Of a stretch of 64,000 nucleotides of DNA, positions 9,280-17,218 are shown one piece after another (the stretch's first letter is position 1; each line of letters opens with the position of its first letter). Both the position numbers and the translations under genes were made by a program. Under the pieces are notes generated by a model that was given only the letters and a program-made list of their open reading frames with translations, was not told where the DNA came from and did not search any database. The stretch covers positions 310,001 to 374,000 of the forward strand of contig UBZT01000010.1 in the NCBI GenBank assembly GCA_900470155.1, written 5' to 3'. This stretch comes from Hyphomicrobiales bacterium (GTDB taxonomy: Bacteria; Pseudomonadota; Alphaproteobacteria; Rhizobiales; Rhizobiaceae).

Positions 9280-10794
9280 ATGACGCTGAACCTGACCGGA
9301 AAACACCTGATCGCCGGCGAATGGGTTGAAGGCTCTGGAACCTTTGCCTCCAACCCTGCCTCCGGCGAGAGTCACACCTTCTCGCTCGGATCTGCCGCGC
9401 TGGTTGATCGCGCCATGAAGGCGGCTGAAGAGGCATTCGTCACTTACGGTTATTCTTCCCGCGAAGACCGCGCCAAGTTCCTTGAGGCGATTGCCGAGGA
9501 AATCGATGCGCGTGGCGATGCGATCACCCAGATCGGCTCGCAGGAAACCGGCCTGCCGGAAGCCCGCCTGGTCGGCGAGCGCGGCCGCACCACCGGTCAG
9601 CTAAAGCTGTTTGCCGAACACATCCGCAAGGGTGAGTATCTCGACCGTCGCTTTGATGCCGCACTTCCGGATCGTCAGCCGCTGCCGCGTCCCGACATTC
9701 GCCTGATGCAGCGCCCGATCGGTCCGGTCGGCGTATTCGGCGCGTCCAACTTCCCGCTGGCGTTTTCGACGGCCGGTGGCGACACGGCCTCTGCACTTGC
9801 AGCCGGTTGCCCGGTTGTCGTCAAGGGTCATGAAGCCCATCCCGGCACGGCGGAAATCGTCGCCCAGGCGATCGATGCCGCGATCAAGCGCACAGGTGTC
9901 CATCCGGGCGTGTTCTCGCTCGTCCAGGGTGGCAACCGTGAAACCGGCGAGGCAATCTGCCTGCATCCTCTGACCCGTGCTGTCGGCTTCACCGGCTCGC
10001 TCGGCGGTGGCCGTGCGCTGTTTGATCTCTGTGTTCGTCGTCCCGAGCCGATCCCGTTCTTTGGTGAACTGGGCTCCGTCAACCCGATGTTCCTGCTTCC
10101 GGCGGCCGTTGCTGCGCGCGGCGAAGCGCTGGCCAAGGGCTGGGCTGGCTCGCTGACCATGGGCGCCGGCCAGTTCTGCACCAATCCGGGCATTGCGATC
10201 ATCGAAGAAGGCGCTGAAGCCGACGCTTTCCTCGAAACCGCCAAGACCGCCCTGGCTGCCACCAATGCGCAGACCATGCTGACCGATGGCATTGCCAATG
10301 CCTATCGCGCCGGTGCGGACCGTATTGCCGGCACCGAAGGTGTGCAGGCCGTGCTGACCTCGACCTGCGACCTGCGCAATGCAAAGCCGTATCTGTTTGC
10401 CACCACCGGTGAAAACTGGATCGGCAATCATGTGCTCGGTGAAGAGGTCTTTGGTCCGCTCGGCATCCTCGTCACCGTCAAGGACAAGGCCGAGATGGTC
10501 AAGATTGCCGAGAGCTTTGTCGGCCAGTTGACCACGACGCTGCACATGGACGATGCCGACACGCCGACCGCACAGGCGCTGCTGCCGATCCTCGAGCGCA
10601 AGTCGGGCCGCGTTCTGGCCAACGGCTTCCCGACCGGCGTCGAAGTCTGCGATGCCATGGTTCATGGCGGCCCTTATCCGGCTACCACCAACTTTGGCGC
10701 AACCTCGGTCGGTACCATGGCGATTCGCCGCTTCCTGCGTCCGGTGAGCTACCAGAACATTCCGGCAGCCCTGCTGCCTGAAGATCTGCGCTGA
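9280..10794 (+). CDS. Alpha-ketoglutarate-semialdehyde dehydrogenase (aldehyde dehydrogenase family)
   Basis: A 504-residue aldehyde dehydrogenase. Visible catalytic residues are N157 (GASNFPLAF), E263 (FFGELGSVNP) and the nucleophile C300 (GAGQFCTNPG). The GSVNP and AGQFCTNPG motifs mark the branch oxidising 2,5-dioxopentanoate to alpha-ketoglutarate, the last step of non-phosphorylating pentose and hexarate oxidation. Its place in this operon supplies the arabinose branch. It starts 28 bases after the sugar dehydrogenase, with a GAAAGGA ribosome site. Confidence 0.9.
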   Translation: MTLNLTGKHLIAGEWVEGSGTFASNPASGESHTFSLGSAALVDRAMKAAEEAFVTYGYSSREDRAKFLEAIAEEIDARGDAITQIGSQETGLPEARLVGERGRTTGQLKLFAEHIRKGEYLDRRFDAALPDRQPLPRPDIRLMQRPIGPVGVFGASNFPLAFSTAGGDTASALAAGCPVVVKGHEAHPGTAEIVAQAIDAAIKRTGVHPGVFSLVQGGNRETGEAICLHPLTRAVGFTGSLGGGRALFDLCVRRPEPIPFFGELGSVNPMFLLPAAVAARGEALAKGWAGSLTMGAGQFCTNPGIAIIEEGAEADAFLETAKTALAATNAQTMLTDGIANAYRAGADRIAGTEGVQAVLTSTCDLRNAKPYLFATTGENWIGNHVLGEEVFGPLGILVTVKDKAEMVKIAESFVGQLTTTLHMDDADTPTAQALLPILERKSGRVLANGFPTGVEVCDAMVHGGPYPATTNFGATSVGTMAIRRFLRPVSYQNIPAALLPEDLR

Positions 10795-10803
10795 GACCGC
10801 GCC

Positions 10804-11733
10804 ATGGCTGGTAGAGCATTCGCAGCACTGGTCGATTGGGGCACAAGCAACTTCCGCATCTGGCTGGTCGACAGCCAGGGCGAGGTTCTGGCCGAACGGC
10901 AATCGGCCGAAGGCATGGGGAGCCTCGAGCGCTCCGCCTACCCGACCGTGCTCGAAAGCCATCTATCGGCCTTCGGCGCGTCACCCGACCTGCCTGTAGT
11001 CGTCGCCGGCATGGCCGGTGCGCGCACCGGTTGGCGTGAGGCGCCGTATGTCGAAACGCCTGCCCCGCTCGTCGGCCTGTTCCAGCATGCCATCATTCCG
11101 GACGGCGCCAGCCGTCCGGTCTATATCCTGCCCGGCATCTGCCAGCGCAAGGATGGTGCCTTCGATGTGATGCGCGGCGAAGAAACCCAGCTGGCCGGTG
11201 CGCTGGAACAGGGTCTCGACAACGCGCTGATCTGCCTGCCGGGCACCCATTCCAAATGGGCACTGGTGGAAGATGGCCAGATCAGCCGTTTTACCACCGT
11301 GATGACGGGTGAACTCTACAATCTCATTAGCCGGCAATCGATTCTGCGCCTGTCCGTCCCGGAGGATGGCGATGCCGAAGCAGATCTGGATATTTTCGAC
11401 CAGGCTGTCGACCAGGCACTCCAGCCCGGCTTTGCCTTGACCTCGCGGCTGTTTTCCATCCGCGCCGAAGGTCTTCTGTCGCCAGGTGGCAACACCGGGC
11501 CCGCTGCCCGTCTCTCAGGCCTGCTGATCGGTTCGGAGATCGCCGCTATCGCAAGCGATCTCAAGCGCCACGGCAAGGCTTATCTGATCGGTACCGGCAA
11601 GCTGACGCGCCTCTATGCGCGCGCCATTGCCCGGGCCGGCGGCGAGGCGGTCATGCTGGACGGTGGGCTTCTGGTGCGTCGCGGCCTGCTGGCTTCCGCC
11701 CTTTCTCTTTTCGATCACGAATTCAAGGAATAG
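10804..11733 (+). CDS. dgoK: 2-dehydro-3-deoxygalactonokinase
   Basis: A 309-residue kinase of the DgoK family with the N-terminal phosphate loop LVDWGTSNFRIWLVD, the central motif MRGEETQLAG and LPGTHSKWA, and the C-terminal LIGTGKLTRLYARA. It phosphorylates 2-keto-3-deoxy-D-galactonate with ATP for the De Ley-Doudoroff pathway. It starts nine bases after the upstream gene and ends four bases before dgoA, so the kinase and aldolase are coupled. This pair supplies the galactose branch. Confidence 0.93.
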   Translation: MAGRAFAALVDWGTSNFRIWLVDSQGEVLAERQSAEGMGSLERSAYPTVLESHLSAFGASPDLPVVVAGMAGARTGWREAPYVETPAPLVGLFQHAIIPDGASRPVYILPGICQRKDGAFDVMRGEETQLAGALEQGLDNALICLPGTHSKWALVEDGQISRFTTVMTGELYNLISRQSILRLSVPEDGDAEADLDIFDQAVDQALQPGFALTSRLFSIRAEGLLSPGGNTGPAARLSGLLIGSEIAAIASDLKRHGKAYLIGTGKLTRLYARAIARAGGEAVMLDGGLLVRRGLLASALSLFDHEFKE

Positions 11734-11737
11734 TTTC

Positions 11738-12373
11738 ATGACCGCTCCCGTCGTCGCCTGGCCCGCCCTCCGCCGCAATCTCGTTGCCATTCTGCGCGGG
11801 ATCACGCCGGATGCCATCGAAGCCGCGGTGGAAGCGCTGGTCGATGCCGGTTTCGAGGCGATCGAAGTTCCGCTGAATTCGCCCGATGCCTTCACCTCGA
11901 TCGAAAAGGCCCGCCGGCTTGCGCCGGCCAATTGCCTGATCGGCGCTGGCACCGTGCTTGAAGTCGCCCAGGTCGACCGTCTGAAGGATGTCGGCGGCAA
12001 CCTGCTGGTAACGCCAAATGTCGAGCCGGATGTCATTCGCCGCGCCGTACAGCACGGCATGGTGACCATGCCCGGCGTCTTCACCGCCACCGAAGCCCTG
12101 CTGGCGGCGAAATCCGGTGCGGCAGCGTTGAAATTCTTCCCGGCCAGCGCACTCGGTCCGTCGGGCATCGCCGGTATCAAGGCGATCCTGCCGCCGAACC
12201 TGCCGATCGGTGCCGTTGGCGGCGTGTCCGACAGCAATTTTGCCGTCTACTGGAAGGTCGGCGTACGCGCTTTCGGTCTCGGAACAAGCCTGTACAAGCC
12301 TGGCGATTCCGCGGCTCTGATTTCCGAGCGCGCGATCAAGTCCGTGGCGGCCTACGACGCCCTGTCAGCCTGA
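11738..12373 (+). CDS. dgoA: 2-dehydro-3-deoxy-6-phosphogalactonate aldolase
   Basis: A 211-residue class I aldolase of the KDPG/KDPGal family. The Schiff-base lysine is K132 in ALKFFPAS, with the catalytic glutamate E43 (AIEVPLNSP) and the phosphate-site region GAVGGVSDSN. Presence of PLNSP rather than the KDPG-type TLRTP favours the galactonate enzyme. It splits 2-keto-3-deoxy-6-phosphogalactonate into pyruvate and glyceraldehyde 3-phosphate. ATG at 11738 follows dgoK after four bases. It is the last gene of the sugar operon. Confidence 0.93.
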   Translation: MTAPVVAWPALRRNLVAILRGITPDAIEAAVEALVDAGFEAIEVPLNSPDAFTSIEKARRLAPANCLIGAGTVLEVAQVDRLKDVGGNLLVTPNVEPDVIRRAVQHGMVTMPGVFTATEALLAAKSGAAALKFFPASALGPSGIAGIKAILPPNLPIGAVGGVSDSNFAVYWKVGVRAFGLGTSLYKPGDSAALISERAIKSVAAYDALSA

Positions 12374-12481
12374 TCGCCGAGATCGCCGTCGGATAAAAGT
12401 CATCGCCGTCTGCAGATTTAAAGTTGACTCTTTTTGTTTGGTATTTACCTTGCGCCAATGATTTGACGCAAGTCGGTCCCA

Positions 12482-13411
12482 ATGGGCCGGCCGAATGACT
12501 GGAGATATTGCTGCCATGCCTTGTACAGGAGCGGTCAGCCGACTGATGTCAGGCCGCCATTGCCATCGATGGCAGATGATCTCCGCAACGGCACGCTCAT
12601 TGTGATCGGCGTTCAGGGACCTCTTGCGGGCAAGGGCGAACTTGCAGCGCCAGAGCCGAAGGATTTTGGCGGTCTTCTCTGCGCGGTGGTCGGTGAGCGC
12701 TATGCCTATGCCGCGGGCTACTTCCATTTCGTCCAGCCGGACAATACTCAAGGCATCGCTTGCGCCGATCTGCTCGATGCAGGTCGGTTCAATGCCGTCA
12801 TCGATCGCTACGCTGCCCAGTTTCCCGAAGGTACGGACCGACGGGCGCTGGTCTCCTTGTGGTCGCTCTATTACCTGAGTGCACTCGGCATGGGCGCTGC
12901 AATCGCATGGCTGGAATTGCGTCGAACCTTGCCATTGGCCCTGGAGGAACTGACGGTGCTGATCGATCCGGCGACGGGTGCGCCGAAGGGTTTCCTTCTG
13001 GCAGACAGCGGTACCGTTTCCGGTCGCAGCGACAACGGTATCCCCATTCACGACGCGCTGCGCCCGCTCATTCGCGACCACCTCGAGCCATGGATCAGCG
13101 CTGCGGCCGCGCATTCCGGGCTTGGCAAGAAAGTGCTGTGGACCAATGCTGCCGGCTATCTCGACTGGATGATCCGGGAAATCGGTCGGCTGGGCAGCAA
13201 GGCCCTGGAGATCGAGGCCCTGCCCCTGATCGAAGACGCGTCATGGCCGGATGGCTGGCGCAACCCGCTTTATCGCACGCTTCGTTTTGAACCCGGCCCG
13301 GATGGCTCGGTCATCAGCCAGCGCCGCATCTGCTGCCTGCGTTATGCCGTTCCCGGTGTCGGCGGCTGCGGCAATGTCTGCCCGGTGGCCGAGGGTCGTT
13401 GCGGGTCCTAG
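12482..13411 (+). CDS. fhuF: FhuF-like siderophore-iron reductase
   Basis: A protein of up to 309 residues with the FhuF fold and a C-terminal cysteine cluster, C284-C285 then C296 and C300 (CCLRYAVPG, GGCGNVCP). This is CC-x10-C-x3-C, one residue longer at the end than the CC-x10-C-x2-C of E. coli FhuF. The cluster normally binds a [2Fe-2S] centre used to reduce ferric siderophores in the cytoplasm and release iron. The start is uncertain: there is no good ribosome site at 12482, and ATG at 12569 in the same frame is possible. It is convergent with fhuB, and the two stop codons lie in one hairpin. Confidence 0.85.
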   Translation: MGRPNDWRYCCHALYRSGQPTDVRPPLPSMADDLRNGTLIVIGVQGPLAGKGELAAPEPKDFGGLLCAVVGERYAYAAGYFHFVQPDNTQGIACADLLDAGRFNAVIDRYAAQFPEGTDRRALVSLWSLYYLSALGMGAAIAWLELRRTLPLALEELTVLIDPATGAPKGFLLADSGTVSGRSDNGIPIHDALRPLIRDHLEPWISAAAAHSGLGKKVLWTNAAGYLDWMIREIGRLGSKALEIEALPLIEDASWPDGWRNPLYRTLRFEPGPDGSVISQRRICCLRYAVPGVGGCGNVCPVAEGRCGS

Positions 13412-13442
13412 AGCCGTTCATTTAGAGATGAACCGCTCTAGG
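13407..13442. terminator. Palindrome holding both convergent stop codons (fhuF/fhuB)
   Basis: Arms CCTAGAGC-C-GTTCAT and ATGAAC-C-GCTCTAGG form a 14-bp stem with one C-C mismatch and a six-base loop. The fhuF stop (TAG, 13409-13411) is in one arm and the fhuB stop (CTA on the plus strand, 13438-13440) in the other. There is no T-run on either side. It may end both transcripts or protect their ends. The sequence resembles short palindromes that recur between rhizobial genes. Confidence 0.6.
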
Positions 13443-15405
13443 CTTTGCGCCGCATCAGGACGATCAGGAACGGTGCTCCGATCAATGCAGAGACCAGACC
13501 TGCCGGAACCTCATAGGGAAAGAGCAAGGTCCGGCCGATCCAGTCCGCCAGTACCATCAGGCCACCACCGGTGAGGCTACCGACCACAAGCTGCGCTGCC
13601 GCGCGTCGTGCGCCGAATTCGCGCGCCAGATGCGGCGCCATCAGGCCGACGAAGGTGAGTGGGCCGACACTGAGCGTGGCTGCGGCGCTGAGAAGGCCCG
13701 CCAGCAACAGCAGCGCCAGTCTTGCGGCGCTTGTGGGCACGCCGAGGGAGCCTGCCGGGCGCTGTCCCAGCGGCAGCAGGTCGAGCCAGCGCCTGAGCAG
13801 CAGGCTTGCTGCGACCAGCAGGATGGCAAGGCAAAGAACCGTGAACGCGATCTGCTGGTTGACGTTGTAAGTCGAGCCACTCATCCAGCGCATCAGGAAG
13901 ACCGTGCGCGGATCGCCGGTCGCACCCAGTATGCCGACGACGGCGTCTGCCATCGCCGACAGGGCAATTCCGGCCAGCAGCACCCGTTCCGGCGCCAGAC
14001 CCGAGCGCGCGGCGAGCAGGAAGATCAGTGCCAGAACCGACAGCGCGCCGATCGCGGCATAACCGAGCTGACCGGTGAGGCTCGGAACAGCGACAAAGAA
14101 CACGGCGATGGTGATGCCGAGCGTGGCGCCGGCGCTGATGCCGAGCACTTCGGGGCTGGCCATCTCGTTGCCGGTGAGGCGCTGCAGGATGGTGCCGGCC
14201 GCAGCCAGCATCGCGCCGGAGGCGAAGGCCGCAACCAGGCGCGGCCAGCGCAGGGGCAGGATGCTCTGCCAGAGATCTTGAGAGACAACCGCCCAGTCGC
14301 CAGTGGTGGTGCGGCCGATGAACATGGCACCGATCAGGATTGCCAGGCAGCCAAGGCCGGCGATCCAAAGCCCCCATCGCGCCGACAGCAGGCCCGAACC
14401 CGACAAGCGCGGTGGCTCGATGATCCGGTTGCGGATCTTCAGGCGTGGCAACATGGCAAGCAGCAGAGGCGAACCGAAGACAGCGGTGACCGCCCCCGTC
14501 GGCAGCATGTCGGACCAGGCGCCGGCGAGGTTCATCAGGGCGCTGTCGGCGAAGAACAGCAGGCTCGCGCCGATCGCTGTCGACCAGCCGAGCAGACTGG
14601 CCGGACGTCTGGCGCCGGCGAGCCTTGCCAGTGTCGGGGCGACCAGGCCGATAAAGCCGATGACGCCGACGGCACTGGTGACAAAGGCAGCCAGCATGAC
14701 CGCCAGCGTCACGGCGATGAAGCGAAGGCGAGAAGGTCTCAGGCCAACGGAGGCTGCACCGGCCTCGCCGAGTTCGATCAGCCCAAGCGGCCGGATGATC
14801 AGGGCCGCCATGGTGCCGATGACGAGCAGCTTCACCGCCAGCGAGACTGGCGTGTCCCAGCTCTGCTGCGAGAGAGACCCAGCGCCCCAGATATAGAGGC
14901 TGACCAGGTAGCGCTCATTGAGCAGCGTCAGGATCGCGGCAAGGCCGCCGCACCAGAGACTGATGACAAGGCCTGCCATGACCAGCGAGAAAGGTGAAAA
15001 TCCCCGCCGTGAGCCCAGGAGGAAGACAAGTCCGGCTGCCGCTCCGCTGCCGACAAGAGCGGCCAGATCGCGCCCGACACCCAGCAGCGCCGGGAAAAAC
15101 AGCATGGTCAGAACCAGCGCCAGATTGGCTCCGGCCGATATGCCGAGCGTGGTCGGCGAGGCGAGCGGATTGCGCAGGACCTGCTGGAACAGCGCTCCCG
15201 ATAGCGAGAGTGCTGCGCCGCACAGCAATGCCGTCGCCAGGCGTGGCAAGGTGGAATTGATCAGAACCATCCAGCGAATGGCATAGTCGGGCGCGGTCGT
15301 GGCCAGATCCAGAGTGGGCGCAATCTGCAGCCATGAAAGACTCATGCCCATCCCGATCAGAAGTAACGTGATCAGGGAAGGTAAAATGGTCGCGCGGCTG
15401 ATCAT
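13438..15405 (-). CDS. fhuB: Ferric siderophore ABC transporter permease FhuB (fused double permease)
   Basis: A 655-residue inner-membrane protein made of two FecCD-type permease halves, about residues 1-330 and 340-655. Each half has roughly ten hydrophobic segments and the ATPase-contact motif (GFIGLVAPTLARLAG in the first, TFVGLMAPHLAREFG in the second). A single fused permease is characteristic of FhuB, the hydroxamate (ferrichrome-type) system, rather than the separate FecC/FecD pairs. Its start overlaps the fhuD stop by four bases (ATGA type). Confidence 0.9.
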   Translation of the reverse strand: MISRATILPSLITLLLIGMGMSLSWLQIAPTLDLATTAPDYAIRWMVLINSTLPRLATALLCGAALSLSGALFQQVLRNPLASPTTLGISAGANLALVLTMLFFPALLGVGRDLAALVGSGAAAGLVFLLGSRRGFSPFSLVMAGLVISLWCGGLAAILTLLNERYLVSLYIWGAGSLSQQSWDTPVSLAVKLLVIGTMAALIIRPLGLIELGEAGAASVGLRPSRLRFIAVTLAVMLAAFVTSAVGVIGFIGLVAPTLARLAGARRPASLLGWSTAIGASLLFFADSALMNLAGAWSDMLPTGAVTAVFGSPLLLAMLPRLKIRNRIIEPPRLSGSGLLSARWGLWIAGLGCLAILIGAMFIGRTTTGDWAVVSQDLWQSILPLRWPRLVAAFASGAMLAAAGTILQRLTGNEMASPEVLGISAGATLGITIAVFFVAVPSLTGQLGYAAIGALSVLALIFLLAARSGLAPERVLLAGIALSAMADAVVGILGATGDPRTVFLMRWMSGSTYNVNQQIAFTVLCLAILLVAASLLLRRWLDLLPLGQRPAGSLGVPTSAARLALLLLAGLLSAAATLSVGPLTFVGLMAPHLAREFGARRAAAQLVVGSLTGGGLMVLADWIGRTLLFPYEVPAGLVSALIGAPFLIVLMRRKA

Positions 15406-16313
15406 GCGCTGGCCTCCGCATAGTCCGTCATGATCCGGGCAAAGCGCATGGCATCACTCAGCATGCCAAACATCAGTGAACCGGGCAGCACGGTCAGGTG
15501 CCCCGGCCGGGCGAAGGGCAAGGCCTGCCACAGCGGGCTTCGCTCCAGGATCGGCAGGACATCGGGTAGCAGGGGATCGAAGGCAACCAGGCGCGCCTCG
15601 GGATCGGTGATCTCGGCCAGGTTTTCGATCGGGATCGTTTCGAAACCCCAGAAATTTCCCGGTTTGCTCCAGGCATTGGTCAATCCGATGCGGGTTAGCA
15701 CATTGGCGTAGAGGCCGGGCGACGTGTAGATGCGAACATGGCGCGGATCCATGAAATAGATCATTGCCAATGGCCGAGACCCGACCTTGGCGATCCGCTC
15801 ACGGCAGGCATCGAAAAACGCGTCGGCCTCCCGTATGAACTGCTCGGCTTCTGCACTGCGGCCCAGCGCCAAGCCGAGCTTGCGTGTCGCGGCAACCGCT
15901 TTCGGCAGGACATCGCCGCCGTCGGCCGTATAGACTTCGAGCTGCAGGACCGGCGCTATTTCCTGCAGCCTCGGCGTCAGCGCACCGCCATAGGGTGTGT
16001 TCAGGATGAGATCCGGCTTCAGCGCCGAGATGATCTCGAAATTGACCTCCCAGGGCGAACCCAGGTCGGCAACCTCCGGCGGCAGCGGCGGTTCGATGAC
16101 CCATCTGTCCCAGTCGGCGCCAGCGGCAACGGCCTTGGGCACCACGCCGAGTGCCATCGTCGTCGAGGCAAGGCCGTAGTCGAGGCAGATGATGCGCTGG
16201 GGCATCTGGGCCGCCGCCAGACCTGGCGTCAGCAAGGTTGCGGCCATGCCGGCCAGCATTCGTCGACGACCAAGAGGGAGAGCCGCCAGGCGGCGAATCG
16301 GATCAGCGGACAT
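15402..16313 (-). CDS. fhuD: Ferric siderophore periplasmic binding protein FhuD
   Basis: About 303 residues from ATG at 16313; an in-frame ATG at 16328 would add five. The N terminus has a Tat-type signal (LGRRRMLAGMAATLL, residues 14-28, then AAAQMP), as in some rhizobial binding proteins. The mature part is a helical-backbone class binding protein (EVNFEIISALKPDLIL). It should pick up the ferric siderophore in the periplasm and pass it to FhuB. It overlaps the end of fhuC by about ten bases, so fhuC-fhuD-fhuB form one unit. Confidence 0.88.
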   Translation of the reverse strand: MSADPIRRLAALPLGRRRMLAGMAATLLTPGLAAAQMPQRIICLDYGLASTTMALGVVPKAVAAGADWDRWVIEPPLPPEVADLGSPWEVNFEIISALKPDLILNTPYGGALTPRLQEIAPVLQLEVYTADGGDVLPKAVAATRKLGLALGRSAEAEQFIREADAFFDACRERIAKVGSRPLAMIYFMDPRHVRIYTSPGLYANVLTRIGLTNAWSKPGNFWGFETIPIENLAEITDPEARLVAFDPLLPDVLPILERSPLWQALPFARPGHLTVLPGSLMFGMLSDAMRFARIMTDYAEASA

Positions 16314-17100
16314 AGGCAATCGGCACATTGAGGGACGGATGCGGGGTCACGTCCATGTCGATGCCATAGATCTGGCGCAAGGTATCGGCTTGCAGGATGT
16401 CGGCCGGCGTGCCGCTGGCCACCACTTCGCCGTTCTTCAGGGCATGAATGCGGTCGGAGAAGCGCGCCGCCATGTTGATGTCATGCAAGACGATCACCAC
16501 GCTCAGGCCGCGATCGGCCGATAGCCGGCGGACGAGCGACAGAACCTCGATCTGGTGGGCGATATCCAGTGCCGAGGTCGGCTCATCCAGCAGCAGGCAT
16601 TCGGTATCCTGCGCCATCAGCATCGCGATCCAGGCACGCTGGCGCTCGCCGCCCGACAGCGTCTCGATGGGACGATCCGCCAGCGGCTCGATATGGGTCA
16701 GGACCAGAGCGTCTTCGACCTTGCGCCTGTCGATATCGCTGAATCGGCCGAGCGCGCCATGCCAGGGATAGCGCCCGCAGGCGACGAGTTCGCGCACGGT
16801 CATGCCGCTGCCGGCGCCGAGATCCTGCTGCAGATAACCGACCTTCCGGGCAAAATCGCGCGAGGAAAAGCCGTCGAGTTCCTGTCCGGCGCACAGCACC
16901 CTGCCGGCAGTCGCCTTGTTCTGCCGCGCAAGGATCTTGAGAAGCGAGGACTTGCCGGAGCCGTTGTGTCCGACCAAGCTGGTGATTTCGCCACTGCCGA
17001 AGTCGAGTGATACCTGTTTCAGGATCTGCCGCGCATCAATGGTCAGGCCAATGTCATGGGCTGAAAATGCGGCCGGATGGTCTGCTGCTTGCCGGCTCAT
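16303..17100 (-). CDS. fhuC: Ferric siderophore ABC transporter ATPase FhuC
   Basis: A 265-residue single-domain ATPase with Walker A GHNGSGKSS, signature LSGGERQRAWIAM, Walker B CLLLDEPTSALD and the switch histidine in VIVLHDINMAARFSD. It belongs to the FecE/FhuC class serving FecCD-type permeases. It is the first gene of the minus-strand unit and is divergent from an AraC regulator; a TGA-N9-TCA box lies in the gap upstream of it. Confidence 0.92.
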   Translation of the reverse strand: MSRQAADHPAAFSAHDIGLTIDARQILKQVSLDFGSGEITSLVGHNGSGKSSLLKILARQNKATAGRVLCAGQELDGFSSRDFARKVGYLQQDLGAGSGMTVRELVACGRYPWHGALGRFSDIDRRKVEDALVLTHIEPLADRPIETLSGGERQRAWIAMLMAQDTECLLLDEPTSALDIAHQIEVLSLVRRLSADRGLSVVIVLHDINMAARFSDRIHALKNGEVVASGTPADILQADTLRQIYGIDMDVTPHPSLNVPIAYVR

Positions 17101-17151
17101 TGACCGCTCTCCCTTGAGACGTGACAGGTGTTGAGGTCGAACTACTAAATA

Positions 17152-17166
17152 TGATAAACGTCTTCA
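17152..17166. promoter_or_regulatory. TGA-N9-TCA box upstream of fhuC and araC-type gene (candidate RirA site)
   Basis: TGA at 17152-17154 and TCA at 17164-17166 are separated by nine bases (TAAACGTCT). This fits the iron-responsive IRO element assigned to the repressor RirA in rhizobia. It lies in the 118-base divergent gap, placed to control the fhuCDB unit and the regulator gene. The match is short, so position is the main support. Confidence 0.5.
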
Positions 17167-17218
17167 AGTATTGTTTTTCACATGCGCTCGCCTGTTCGGG
17201 CGCAGATGGTTTGGCCAG

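Noticed and set aside
12374..12481. Search for a TGA-N9-TCA iron box before the FhuF-like gene
   Set aside because: No exact match was found; a TTGACT stretch near 12424 could be part of a promoter but has no good -10 partner.
13630..14997. A 455-codon plus-strand frame opposite fhuB
   Set aside because: Translation is rich in Arg, Gln and Asp with no domain pattern; fhuB on the other strand has clear permease motifs and membrane segments.
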